Assembly (NCBI GenBank): GCA_019424645.1
Contig: JAHYZB010000087.1
Coordinates: 31,233-46,980, forward strand
Direction: 5' to 3'
Source: Oxalobacter formigenes
GTDB taxonomy: Bacteria > Pseudomonadota > Gammaproteobacteria > Burkholderiales > Burkholderiaceae_D
DNA length: 15,748 nt
The stretch's first letter is position 1. Each line of letters opens with the position of its first letter. Shown in pieces: positions 1-10,600 of the stretch. The notes beneath the pieces were generated by a model. That model saw nothing but the letters and a program-made list of their open reading frames with translations, searched no databases and had not been told where the DNA came from. The position numbers and the translations under genes were made by a program.

Positions 1-1023
1 GTTGTCGATGGTGTCACTTACGTTGACCTTCGGAACGTCGTCGACGATATCGACCTTTACATTGATCTGGAACTGATTGCCGAATGCGTCCTGAACGGTC
101 ATCCTGACCGTATCGGCACCTTCTACCGTATTCGTTCCCTGCACGTTACCGGAATCGATCGCCTTGTTCAGGGTGTAGTGCCAGTTTCCTTCACTGTCCT
201 GCAACACCGTTCCGGGCGAATGCCCGTCCTGTTGTTCCACGCTCACGATGGTATAGCCTTCAGGGGCTTTTATGACGGCTGTTTCCGATGTGTTCGCTAC
301 ATCGTTCAATCCCGCTTCGTTGACAGTGATGTGAGCGATCTGGCTGCCGTCGGGACCGGTGGCCGCAACGACATTGACGTCTATCCTGGTTTGCGCGCTA
401 TCTCCGTCCGCATCCCTGATGGAAACAGTGAAACTGTCCTGACCTTCTCTTGCATTCGGGGCGGCATGGTACGTGTACGTTCCATCAGCATGGAGGCTCA
501 GGGTTCCGTACTGTCCGGCAATGTCGTAAGCTCCTTTTGAACCGATGTCCGTGATGTCAACCGTGTTTTCTCCCACCGACACCGTCAGCTGTTTGCCCTC
601 TCCATTGTCCGCACCAAAGTCGAAATCCAGCTTACCGCCGTCAATCGAGTCATGACCGGACACAACTTTGTTGTCGATGGTGTCACTTACGTTGACCTTC
701 GGAACGTCGTCGACGATATCGACCGTCAACGTCATATCCCGGACAATTCCATCTGCTCCCTTGACCTGAATCGTTACCGTATCGGCATTTTCTGCCGTAT
801 TGGCAGGATTGTTCGGATCAGGTTGATGGTTATAGGCCTTGTCCAGCCGATACTCCCACTGTCCCTCACCATTCAGAACCAGCTGGCCGAACTTGCCCTC
901 GTATTTGCCGCCTTCTGATTTGACGACTTCATAACCCGCCGGCACGTTGACAGACGCAAATTCAGACGTATTGGCGGCATCATTCATGCCTGCTTCATTA
1001 ACAGTAACATGATCAGTCAGAAC
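1..1023 (-). repeat. Second repeat family in the left adhesin (period ~223-226 residues)
   Basis: Residues ~1077-1417 alternate two half-units. One (~115 residues) starts TVNEAG(M/L)ND(A/V)ANTSE and the other (~110 residues) starts DDVPKVNVSDTIDN, continuing with SGHDSIDGGKLDFDFGAD and an Asp-rich RDADGD segment. The first TVNEAG is at residue 1083 and the second at 1309. The array resembles the T1SS-143 repeats of large type I secreted adhesins; that family name is an inference. It is cut by the window edge, so the copy number is unknown. Confidence 0.7.
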
Positions 1024-4000
1024 TGGCGGAGCACCAGTGACTTCTACCGTGACCGGCAATTGACTGTATGCGCCATGTTCATCGGTTACGCGGACATAGA
1101 ATGTTTCCGAAGCGCTCTGGCCTTCAAGATCCTTGTAGGCCTGTGATGCGGTATCCAGAATATACTTGTAATTGCCATCTGTATCGATCACCAGCTTGCC
1201 GTAAGTCCCTTGTACCTGGTCAGTCTCTTTACTGTCTTCACTGAGACTGTAAGACAATTTCGCGCCACGGTCAGCGTCAGCCCCATCAGCCTTGCCTGTA
1301 GCACTGATATTGCCATCATTGTCTGCAACGGTATCACTGGAAACGGCCAGATGGTTGCCAACCGACAGCGTTGGCACGTCATTTGCCCCTTCGATAACGA
1401 CAGTCAAAAGGTGTTTCCCGATGGCCAAGTGTTCATCGGTCACGATGGTTTCGAACTGGAAGGTGAATTTTTCACCGGCAGCCATGCTGTTGACCAGCTT
1501 GTCGGACGCTTCGTCTCCACCGAGTTCAAAAGTGTAGTGACCGGTTTTGGTATCAACAGTGAGTATGCCGTAATTGGTTCTGACCGTCTGGATGCCATTG
1601 GCATCGGTCGTCGGCGTGCCAATCATTTCGACTGTCACCGAAACCGGTTTGCCTGTCGCTGCATCGATAACCGGATTTTTGTTACCGGTATAAAGCGTCG
1701 TTTCGAGCGAATCGACAGCTGCGTTTTTGACATTGAAATGGTTGACCGAATAGGTCAGCTCCGCATCATTGTCCGCATCGGTCACGTATCTGGACAAATC
1801 GCCCTCGACCTTCGGACGGCTGTTTTGTTCATTGACGAAACCGTCATTTTTATGGTCTTCCTCCAGCGGTTTGTTACCGTCGAAAACGCCGTCTTCTTTC
1901 AGCTGGACATTCTGCCCCCTTTCGTTGAAAGTCGGCGCATCGTTTGTCCCTTCGATATTGATGTCAACAGGATGCGTGAGCGTTCCGTTATGGCCGTCGG
2001 AAACCTGTATCCGGAATTCATAATGAACCGAATCGCCCTGATCCAGTGAATCGGAAAGCGTATCGTTCAATTCATAGCGATACGTATAAGTAACCGATCC
2101 GTCCGCATTTTCAACCGGCGTTACCGTCAGTATTCCGTATTCAGTCTGGACGGTCATCTTTCCGGAATCGTCCGTCTGGACACCTGCTACCGGATTTCCA
2201 TTCTTGTCCAGCAAGCTTGCCGTCAGTTTGCCGCCTTCGGGATCCCTGACGGTAAAAGAACTGTCGTCCGCTTTATTTCCGGCAATCACATGATTGTGCT
2301 CACCTGGTGCCCAGCCCGGCTTGCCACCCTCGCCAACCGTTCCGACCCCGGCTTCTTTCAGGGAAAGGGAATCCCCGGGATCGCCATCGATGACCGGTGC
2401 CTGATTGGGATGTACGTTTACGGAAACGTTCTTTTCATCGTAAGCGCCATGTTCATCGGTCACGCGAACGGTGAATTCGTCAGTGACGCCATTGACGTCC
2501 TCAATCCGCGCATCCGGGTTGACTTCATACGTATACCTGCCGGAATCCGGATCGATCCTGACAATACCGTAAGTCGTGACGATTTCCAGAACCGGATTGC
2601 CATCCGCGTCGTTCCCGAAACTGTATGACAGTTCCGCGCCACGATCGGCATCTGCCCCCTGAACCTCGCCCGATACGACAATTTTTCCCTCGTCATTAAC
2701 CTGGCTGCCCTGCGAAACATCCAGCGGGTCTCCGACCGACAGCGTCGGTGCGTCGTTGGAACCTTCAACCGTAACGCGCACGGTATGATTGCCAATGGCT
2801 CCGGACTGATCGGTCACCGTAGAGGTAAAGCCCAGATTCAGGAATTCGCCCTGTGCGAGATTGTTGGCCGGGCTGCCGTCAGCCGTATTCAGTTCGAACG
2901 TATATTCGCCTGTTGCCGTATTCAGGGTGAATGTTCCGTAATTCGTCACAATGGTCTGAATGCCGTTTTCCGTCGTGTTGGACAGGACTTCAACCGGAAC
3001 GGAAACATTCTTTCCATCCGCGTCCGTCACGACATTTCCACCAGTCGAGGCCGTTTCCAGATTTTTGTCTCCGGCTTCGATAGCAACAGAATAAGTCAAC
3101 TTGTCACCGGCATCCACATCGCCGGCTTTCGTACTCAAATCGCCGTGAACGACAAAACGGTGGTGATCGTCTCCGACACGTCCATCGTTTCCACCAACAG
3201 CCGTGGTACCGTCACCGGCTTCCTTGACGTGAACGCTGTCGAATTTTATCGACGGTGCATCGTTTGTCCCGTCAATTCTGACGTGAACGTCTTCCGATAC
3301 CGTACCGCCATGCCCATCGCTGACTTCGACCCTGTATTCATAATCGACGGATTGCCCTTCATTCAAGCTGTCGGCATTGTCGTTCAGTTCGAATTGATAT
3401 TCATAAGTAACCGAGCCGTCTTGATTGACCGTTGGCGTGACCGTCAGGATTCCATATTCGTTTTCCAGAGTCATGACACCCGTATCCGGATCGGTGACGA
3501 CTCCTTCAACCGGATTGCCCGATCCATCAACCAGCCTGGCCGACAAGGAATCGCCATCGGCATCGCTGACGGTAAACGAACCGCCCGCAGCCGGGGTTCC
3601 GGCAATGGCATGATTATGGTCACCCAATGCCCAACCAGGCTTGCCGCCCTGTTCAACCGTACCGACACCGGCTTCTTTCAAGTTAAGTGTATCGCCACTG
3701 CTTTCGGTAATGACCGGCGCGTTATTGGCGGGTTCTACGGGTGCTGCATCGGGATTGAGGAGAAAACGCGGTTCAGCGGTTTGCGCAGCTGCCGTATCGA
3801 GTGGACTGGCTGCGGAATCCGTTCCGAATCCCGGCGTGACTTCAGCGCTCGCTCCTTCCTGATTGACGACAACGAAAGAGTGCGAACCGGAATGATTCGG
3901 ATCACCTGCCGTGTCTGCATCGGCGCCAGCCGCAGTGGCTTCGGCGACCTGTGTCGGGTCCATACCCGCCGCGATCATGGCCTGAATGTCTTCAACACTC

Positions 4001-4251
4001 TGTTCGAAAGCCTGTGCCGTGCTGGTCGTCGCAGTCGGATCGAGAACGGACTGGTCGAGAACCAGCCTGTCGTTACTGCCGACAGTCGCAAAACCGCCAT
4101 TGTCGAACTGGACAAGAACAGTCGAACCATTTGACGCCTGAATGGTTTCGTTCAGTTCAACTGCATCGCCGACACGCAAGACACGGGTGTTTCCTCTGGA
4201 GTCTGTTGCAGTGGTTGTCCCAACCAGCGCCCTGATAATTCCGATAGCCAT
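1..4251 (-). CDS. LapA-like giant adhesin, N-terminal 1,417 residues (3' end beyond window)
   Basis: I translated the whole stretch; it is open from the ATG at 4249-4251 to the left edge with no stop or frameshift. The start is fixed by an AAAAAGG Shine-Dalgarno seven bases upstream, an in-frame stop at 4264-4266, and the same MAIGI(I/V)RAL opening as the neighbouring adhesin. Residues 1-145 form a retention module with TAAG at 106-109, followed by the HSFVVVNQ and TPGF motifs. Residues about 176-1076 are six VCBS-like domains with GTNDAP-type junctions and many Asp/Gly-rich turns of the kind that bind calcium. From about 1077 a second repeat type begins, marked by TVNEAG and DIVDDVPKVNVSDTIDN, which resembles the T1SS-143 repeat group. 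I found no cysteine. By family, this is a surface or biofilm adhesin exported by a type I system. The RTX and secretion-signal end should lie left of the window. Confidence 0.9.
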   Translation of the reverse strand, partial: MAIGIIRALVGTTTATDSRGNTRVLRVGDAVELNETIQASNGSTVLVQFDNGGFATVGSNDRLVLDQSVLDPTATTSTAQAFEQSVEDIQAMIAAGMDPTQVAEATAAGADADTAGDPNHSGSHSFVVVNQEGASAEVTPGFGTDSAASPLDTAAAQTAEPRFLLNPDAAPVEPANNAPVITESSGDTLNLKEAGVGTVEQGGKPGWALGDHNHAIAGTPAAGGSFTVSDADGDSLSARLVDGSGNPVEGVVTDPDTGVMTLENEYGILTVTPTVNQDGSVTYEYQFELNDNADSLNEGQSVDYEYRVEVSDGHGGTVSEDVHVRIDGTNDAPSIKFDSVHVKEAGDGTTAVGGNDGRVGDDHHRFVVHGDLSTKAGDVDAGDKLTYSVAIEAGDKNLETASTGGNVVTDADGKNVSVPVEVLSNTTENGIQTIVTNYGTFTLNTATGEYTFELNTADGSPANNLAQGEFLNLGFTSTVTDQSGAIGNHTVRVTVEGSNDAPTLSVGDPLDVSQGSQVNDEGKIVVSGEVQGADADRGAELSYSFGNDADGNPVLEIVTTYGIVRIDPDSGRYTYEVNPDARIEDVNGVTDEFTVRVTDEHGAYDEKNVSVNVHPNQAPVIDGDPGDSLSLKEAGVGTVGEGGKPGWAPGEHNHVIAGNKADDSSFTVRDPEGGKLTASLLDKNGNPVAGVQTDDSGKMTVQTEYGILTVTPVENADGSVTYTYRYELNDTLSDSLDQGDSVHYEFRIQVSDGHNGTLTHPVDINIEGTNDAPTFNERGQNVQLKEDGVFDGNKPLEEDHKNDGFVNEQNSRPKVEGDLSRYVTDADNDAELTYSVNHFNVKNAAVDSLETTLYTGNKNPVIDAATGKPVSVTVEMIGTPTTDANGIQTVRTNYGILTVDTKTGHYTFELGGDEASDKLVNSMAAGEKFTFQFETIVTDEHLAIGKHLLTVVIEGANDVPTLSVGNHLAVSSDTVADNDGNISATGKADGADADRGAKLSYSLSEDSKETDQVQGTYGKLVIDTDGNYKYILDTASQAYKDLEGQSASETFYVRVTDEHGAYSQLPVTVEVTGAPPVLTDHVTVNEAGMNDAANTSEFASVNVPAGYEVVKSEGGKYEGKFGQLVLNGEGQWEYRLDKAYNHQPDPNNPANTAENADTVTIQVKGADGIVRDMTLTVDIVDDVPKVNVSDTIDNKVVSGHDSIDGGKLDFDFGADNGEGKQLTVSVGENTVDITDIGSKGAYDIAGQYGTLSLHADGTYTYHAAPNAREGQDSFTVSIRDADGDSAQTRIDVNVVAATGPDGSQIAHITVNEAGLNDVANTSETAVIKAPEGYTIVSVEQQDGHSPGTVLQDSEGNWHYTLNKAIDSGNVQGTNTVEGADTVRMTVQDAFGNQFQINVKVDIVDDVPKVNVSDTIDN
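670..724 (-). repeat. 55-bp exact direct repeat, copy 1 (copy 2 at 1-55)
   Basis: Bases 670-724 are identical to bases 1-55, an offset of exactly 669 bp (223 codons, in frame). The repeat encodes the DIVDDVPKVNVSDTIDN junction of the second repeat family. Flanking sequence on the 725 side diverges at once, while the other end of copy 2 is cut by the window edge, so the true identity may be longer. Nucleotide identity among otherwise divergent domains suggests recent duplication or gene conversion. Confidence 0.9.
1024..3726 (-). repeat. Six VCBS-like domains arranged as two copies of a three-domain block
   Basis: Residues ~176-617 and ~618-1076 of the left adhesin each contain the same ordered trio. 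The first domain opens APVI...L-LKEAGVGTV followed by GGKPGWA and HNH. The second is a long domain opening VHVKEAGDG or VQLKEDGVF, ending in EGSNDAP or EGANDVP. The third is a shorter domain opening PTLSVG and ending in a TDEHGAY segment. Both first domains also share YGILTVTP, LNEGQSVDYE-like or LDQGDSVHYE-like, and VSDGH(G/N)GT segments. The copies have diverged clearly at the residue level, so the duplication is old or selected for diversity. Confidence 0.75.
3817..4251 (-). other. Retention module of the left adhesin, with LapG-type TAAG site at 3925-3936
   Basis: These are the first ~145 residues of the left adhesin. A compact beta-rich start (MAIGIIRALVGTTTA, then RVLRVGD, GSTVLVQF and GFATVGS) leads to DPTQVAEATAAG, with T106-A107-A108-G109 encoded at 3925-3936. 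In P. fluorescens LapA the module jams in the outer-membrane pore during export, and LapG cuts between the two alanines of TAAG at residues 108-109. The motif, its position and the preceding EA match that arrangement closely. Cleavage here would be between A107 and A108. The role is inferred by homology, since no LapG or LapD gene is in the window. Confidence 0.82.
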
Positions 4252-4699
4252 CTTAGTACCTTTTTAGGTGAATACTTTGCTTGGAAAAAGTTGGCATGAA
4301 AAGCACACTGAATTGACATTTCCCAAACAATTTTACGAACTACTATATACAATAATTCGTTTATCTGCTGAAAGCCATTGTCCAATGGTACTAATTTCCC
4401 CAAAAAAACAGGGCAAAGGATTTTCATTTAAATTCATCAATAAGCCATTTATCTTTCATTAAAACCGGCATAAATTGCTCAGTGGCAAAAAAATCCCGAT
4501 AATGAAAAAGTTTCCTGAATTCAATATTTCAGGCGAAACGCCATTTCATGAATCCCCGTGTCCCGACAGGAAAAATCCATGACGAAACCGGTGTCGCCAA
4601 AACGGTTTAAAACTGAAAAATTCACCTGGCCGGAATCAGGAATACAATAAAAAAGGGAATACGGTAAACGTATTCCCTTTGTGTAAGGAAAGCGGCGCG
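4252..4699. other. Intergenic region between the two adhesins; leader and promoter region of the left adhesin
   Basis: This stretch of 448 bases is AT-rich with no supportable gene. At its right end is the terminator of the centre adhesin. At its left end is the Shine-Dalgarno AAAAAGG (4259-4265) of the left adhesin. Reading the minus strand, the best -10-like string is TATATA at 4344-4349 with only a poor -35 (TTCAGC, 4367-4372), so the promoter is not securely placed. A small inverted repeat CCTGAA/TTCAGG occurs at 4514-4519/4528-4533. I saw no recognisable riboswitch. Confidence 0.5.
4645..4680 (-). terminator. Rho-independent terminator of the centre adhesin gene
   Basis: A perfect 12-bp inverted repeat, AAAGGGAATACG (4652-4663) and CGTATTCCCTTT (4669-4680), encloses a 5-base loop. 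In the minus-strand transcript the stem is followed by a run of U residues (the plus-strand A run just left of the stem, 4649-4654, overlaps its foot). It begins about 20 bases after the stop codon of the adhesin, the expected place. It separates the two adhesins into different transcripts. Confidence 0.88.
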
Positions 4700-7600
4700 T
4701 CAGAACTTGATCGACGAGTGATCGATCAGTTGCTGCAAAAGATTCCCGACCTGATCATGTACTCCTCCCACTGCATGGATACCGGACATATCGATAGTTG
4801 CCAGCTCGACACTTCCATAAACGTCCCCAGCAGCACCATCCGGATCAACCATCATTTTGACCGTTGCCGTACCCTTCCCGTCATCGTATTTCAGGACTTC
4901 CAGATTGAGGAAGCCACCAATGATCAGATCCTGATGGCCAACACGACCGGACAGGATATCGGAGAGATCCAGAACATCCCCGTCCGGATCGATAGCCCCA
5001 TTCGCCGGATTCAGGTTACCGATGTGGAAATCCATGATACGGCTGCCGTATGAACCCGACTCGCCCAAATCGCTGATATGCCACCTGAACGTATCGCTGC
5101 CTGAGCCACCCACCAGAATGTCGTTGCCACCCCCTCCGACAAGGATGTCGTTCCCGTCACCGCCAGACAGGTAATCGTTGCCATGGCCGCCATGCAACTC
5201 GTCGTTGCCAGACTCGCCGAAAAGAACCTGGCTGTGAGTTGCATCGCTGTTGCCCAGCACATCCGTTTCCGTACCACCCAGACGGATGTTCAAATCATTC
5301 AGATTGATCTGGAATGAGCCAGGGACACCATCGGGATGTAACTGATCTGTCAGTCTGTAATCAAAACTTTCTTTCAGCGTTTCCCCATTCGAGCTGGCAA
5401 GCGCCATCTCGTGTAAGCTCGCTTCAGACATATCCAGTGTGTACCGGTAGTCATGCGTCACCTCATCGACATGCAGGCTGCCGTATTTGCCCGCAATGTC
5501 ACCGGACTCATTCATATGGTCAAACCGGTAAGCCAGCAAATCGCCCTCGGAATCGGCTGCCGGCAAGGTTCCCGACACCATCGGACTGGCTTGCAGATCG
5601 GACAACGAAAGGCTTGCGGAAGGCGCTTCAGCAAGCAGGGTATTGCTTCCTTCTATTCCGACAGCCAGATTGCCTGTCGTGACGGAGTCAAGACCGTCGC
5701 TGACCTGAATCCGGACGTTTACGATGTCCGTCGTTCCGGCAGCCACCTGTCCTTTTGCCTCATCCGATGCATCGAAAAGGTATGACCAGTCATGCTGACC
5801 GTTTTTACCGTCCGTACCGGTCAGGGTAAAGCTTCCCAAACCATCGATTTCAACATGTCCTTCCGTTCCCGCCTGATTCAGCGTCACCGCATGAGATACG
5901 CCATCGACAATGATGGAAAACGTATGCGTATCGTTCACGTCGACATCGGTAAAGGAAACATTGCCTGTATTGTCATTCACGTTCGAGGTGGCCGAGCGGA
6001 TAAACGGTGCATCGTTGGTGCCTTCAACATGCACAGTCACATCAGTCGTTCCGGAATGCATGCCCACCCCGTTCACGGCCACAACATGGAAACGGTCTGT
6101 ACCTGACTGACCGTTACCCAGAGACTGGGTCGCATCCTGGGAATTGTCCAGCGTATAGGTATATTTTCCCGTCACCGGATCGATGCTGATCCTGCCGTAA
6201 GTTCCCACCATGTCGGTAAGCAGCTTGCCGTCTTCCGACAGGAAAGCGTATGACGGCGCTCTGGAACCTGTATCCACGGCATGTGCGCTGGCCGAACCGC
6301 TGAATACAGCCCCTGCGCCTGTCGCCTCTTCCAGCAGTGGCGCATTGGCATTGTCCGGGGTAACGACAGGATTATCCGGAGCCGTGGCGACTCCCGTGAT
6401 GTCAATAGTCAGATCATGACTGGTGTTGTGGCCCTGCGTGTCAGTAACGTAGACCTTCTGCATGATTTCGTACAGTTCACCGGGTGCCATCGCCCTGACG
6501 GTATCGGAACTGTTGTCCAGCGTAAACGTATATTTTCCGGTAGCCGGATCGATCGTGAACGTCCCGTATTCATTCGTGACCTCCAGTATCGGCTTCCCGT
6601 CTGCGTCCGTCCCGAAATGGTATGACAGGTGTCCCTGATCGGAAAAATCGTTATCAAACCCTTTTGCGACACCCTCGAATGTGTCCGTATTACCTTCGCG
6701 CACAGTGATCACGTCGCCAACCGTCAGGGTCGGTAAGTCGTCCGTACCGGTAACATTCACCGTCACCGTGACATTCTGTGTCACACCATGTCCGTCTTTT
6801 GCCGTAATGACAAATGTGTCCGTTCCACCGTTTTTGCCATCAAGCCCCTGTACCGCATCGTCGGCATTATTCAGTGTATAAATGTACTTGCCGTCCACCA
6901 GTTGCAAGCTACCATACGTCCCTTGTGCAACAGTTTTTCCATCAACGGTGAAAGTGAGACCGGAAATGCCCTGATCGTCGCGGAACAGCTCACCCAGCGA
7001 GCCGCTTCCGGTCATCACTGTTCCATCTTCCGTCACACCCAGCGTGACATCGGAAGCGATCACTTCCGGCGCATAATTGGTACCATTGATATTGACGGTC
7101 ACGTTTTGCGATTCGCTATACTCTTTGCCATCGAAAGCGACTACCCTGAAAATTTCGGAAAGGCTTGCCTCGGCATTCAAATGCCAGACCTGATTGCCGC
7201 CTGCGTCTGTATAGAGCAGATCCGGCGACAACTTGGCGGTATTCAGGTGATAGGTATACTTGCCGCTCGCATCGATTTCAACGGAACCATACTGTGTTTC
7301 CATCGAGGTCACAGGATTGCCATTCCCGTCAAGGAAGTAGTATTTGACTGTTTCGGTTCCACCTGTCGGTTTTCCGTCTGAACCCAGAGCATGGTCGATA
7401 TCTGTCGCTGTCACCGTTCCGGTCGCCGTCATGGAACTGGTGAGACCGTCACGACCCGTTTCATTGATAGCCGAGTCCGTTGCGGCGGTGATGACCGGTA
7501 CATCGTTCGTGCCGTGGATGGCAATTTCGATTTTCACCTCACTGCCGTCGATATTTTTCACCACCTGACCGTTTAACATGAGTGTGAAATCTTCTGTCGC

Positions 7601-10600
7601 CGTTTCACCGTCCGCCATGCTCTGAACCAGACCGGGCTTGCCATTCTCGCCGTTATAGAGGGTATAGGCATATTTGCCTGTCACCGGATCGATGACCAGA
7701 TATCCGAACTTCCCTTCGATGCTGACGAGATTGCCGTCCGCCACACTGCTCTGGATCTGCTTGCCGTCAGCACCCTGAATGCCGAATACGCGATCGGGCG
7801 AATCCCCCGTCGTGCCGTCGCCCCATTTCGTCTGCAACTGCCCTTCAAAAACCGTGCCTTCCACCTGAGGCGTACCGGGTACGTCCCTGCCATCTTCGGA
7901 AACCGAACCGCTCAGGATACTGTTCACGTCATCGAAAGCAAGGCCTTTTCCCGGTTCCGTGCCACCCTGATCCGGGTCGGGCTGTTCGATCGTTATGTTA
8001 ATGTCCCGGCTGCCTTCGGAAACCGCACCGTGCTGGTCGACCACAACCACTTTGGCACTGTCGCTCAACAGTTTTCCCGCTTCCTGCGCTGCTTTCAGAG
8101 CTGCATCCAGATCCGCGCTTTCATTATCCAGCGTATATTTATAGTGTGTCGTGACAGTCCCGTCGGCATTCATTTCATACGTCAGGACAATCGTGCCGAA
8201 AGTGGTTTTGAGTTCGCTGACCGGCTTGCCGTCCTGTCCCGTCAGCATATACCGGAGTCCCCCCGTGTCGTCCACATCCGACATATGGGCACCGTTTAAG
8301 GTACCGGTGAAAATCACGCCCGGATTGTCAATATCGGACGTATCCTTATCGTCGAAAACATCCTGCCGGACTTTCCCGATGAACGACGCATCCTCCGCCA
8401 TGCCGATAAGCGGCTTGTCGTTGCTGCCCCTGATTTCGATCGTGATGTCTTGCCCGATCGTCTTGCCGCCTTCTATTGTCGCCTGCACCCTGAACGTTTC
8501 GTAGCGAACGTCACCTTCGTTCATCGACTGGACAAAATCCGACCCGTTCGCTGACAGGGTATAGGTATAACTGCCGTCGGAATTGACCGTCAGCGTACCG
8601 AGTGGCTGACCGTTCGTGCCGTCGGCAAAACCGGTCTGGCCCTGATTGCTCCAGGAAACACTTCCCCTGTCTTCTGCATCGACGATTTGTTCAAGCACGA
8701 GATTGCCACCAATGGACGGGTCTGTCGCTGCATGGTTGATGTCCACACCGGCATCTTCGAAAACTACCGTACCGCCCCTGACCGTCACGACAGGATCGTC
8801 TGCCGAACCGGTCACGTCGATCACCAGATTGCCCGAGCTATACGCTTTTAAAGGATCGGTCACGCGGATGTGGAATTCTTCCTGAGCAAGCGCTGATCGG
8901 GTAAGGTTCTGTCCTGGATTTAAGGATTCAAGCAGTTCGGGATGGATAATCGTATATTGGTAACTGCCATCCTTGCCCAGTTCCAGCACCCCATACTTGC
9001 CTTCCATGACCTGAACCAGTTTGCCATCGCTTTCGATGGAAAAAACAAGGTCGCCCGGATGGTGCTGTGCATCCGGGTCGTCGGCCTGCAACTGTCCGTG
9101 AATGAGCCTGTTGCCGTTTTCGGTTAATGTCTCCGGACTGGTCGCCCCGCTGGTCAACTCCACCGTGAAATGAGGCCGGTCATTGGCGCCGTGAATGTAG
9201 ATGTCCAGTTTCTGGCCGGTAAGCATATTGTCAGGATGCCGGTCGTCACGCACTGCCAGCTCAATACCCGTCAGCCTGAACAATTCGCCGGCATTCAGGG
9301 CATTGACCCGTGCCCCGGCATCGCCTTCAAAAGCCAGCGTGAAAGCATAGTGACCGTTTGCATCGATGGTCAGTGTCCCGTAAGCGGTTTCGAGCGAGCC
9401 TTCATGGAAATGGCCATCTGCATCCCTAAAGCCATATTTCAGATGATTAATGCCGTTCCCGTCCACCGGATTATCGACCGGCGTGACCCTGAAGTCACCT
9501 GCAACCGTTCCGAGAGCCTGATTGTCGATGTTGGTATTGAAATTGACGCCCGCTTCCATGATCTGGATAACCTGTGCATCGGCAGAATCGATCCGGATAG
9601 AATCGTCCTTGCCGTGAATGGTCACGGTAACGTCCTTGATGTCGAACGCCCCCTGTGAATCCTTCACGGCCACATGGAAGGTTTCCGTACGTGTTTCGCC
9701 CTCGCGCAATGACTGGACAGCCTGGTTGCCGTTGTCAAGCGTAAAGGTGTATTTTCCTGTCGCCGGATCGATGGAAAGCGTCCCGTAAGTGCCTGCCATA
9801 CTGGACGACATAACCGGAGTGTTGCCTTCGACAGAGGTCTGCCCCGTCAGGCCGTAGGTGAAACTCTCACCTTTAACACCCCCTGCATCCGGATCGCTCA
9901 CACTGACTGTCCCCGAAGCCGTCAGGGCATCGTCTTCCGTAACGCCCAGTGAAGGCTGGTTCAGTGTCAGATGGGGAACATCGTTTGTGCCCCTGATCTG
10001 TGCCTGAACCGAACTTGTACTCGAAGCGCCGTATTCGTCCGTCACCTTGAGGTTCAGGCGCAATTCGGATGTATTGGAAGCGTTCAGCAGTTCACCTGCA
10101 TTGAGCTGCTGAACTTCAAGAGCGTCATTGTTCAGCGTGAAGGTATATTCGCCCGTTCTGGTATCGAGCGTGAACGTGCCATATTTGGTAACCAGTGTCT
10201 GGATACCGCTGGAATCGATACCGCTGGCTCCCGGATTGGTCATGGTGCAAACCAGTTTTTCCTGAGGAGAATCCACATCGGAGAAACGGATGATGCCGGA
10301 AGCATGGTTGACTCCTTCCGTGAGGATATTGCCGCCGCTGGCGACGCCGCTTTCCGTTACCACTACCGTGCTGCCGGTACCGAATGTCGGCGCGTCGTTC
10401 GTTCCATTAATCTTCACGACAACGTCCCTGATATCGAAAGCACCCGATGAATCCCTGACGACAATGTGGAAAACTTCCTGTACCTTCTGAGCTTCCGTCA
10501 GTCCATGAACCTTGACGTTGTCGTCCAGCGTGTAGGTGTATTTCCCTGTGGAAGAATCTATCGTCAACGTCCCGTATTCACCGTGCAGGGAACCGGACAT

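Noticed and set aside
1..724. CRISPR-like spaced repeats
   Set aside because: The repeats are long, 669 bp apart, in frame and coding for a domain junction.
2785..4134. Long plus-strand open frame (449 codons) opposite the left adhesin
   Set aside because: It is antisense to a clearly coding retention module and VCBS domains, resembles no family, and similar long antisense frames occur throughout the locus because the adhesin codons rarely create stops on the other strand.
1..4251. Possibility that the left region is a pseudogene, because no stop-bounded frame is seen there
   Set aside because: Full translation of the minus-strand frame shows no internal stop or frame change. The stop codon simply lies left of the window.
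4252..4650. c-di-GMP or other riboswitch in the leader of the left adhesin
   Set aside because: A c-di-GMP sensor would fit the biology, but I could not match conserved GEMM elements. Only small, weak inverted repeats are visible.
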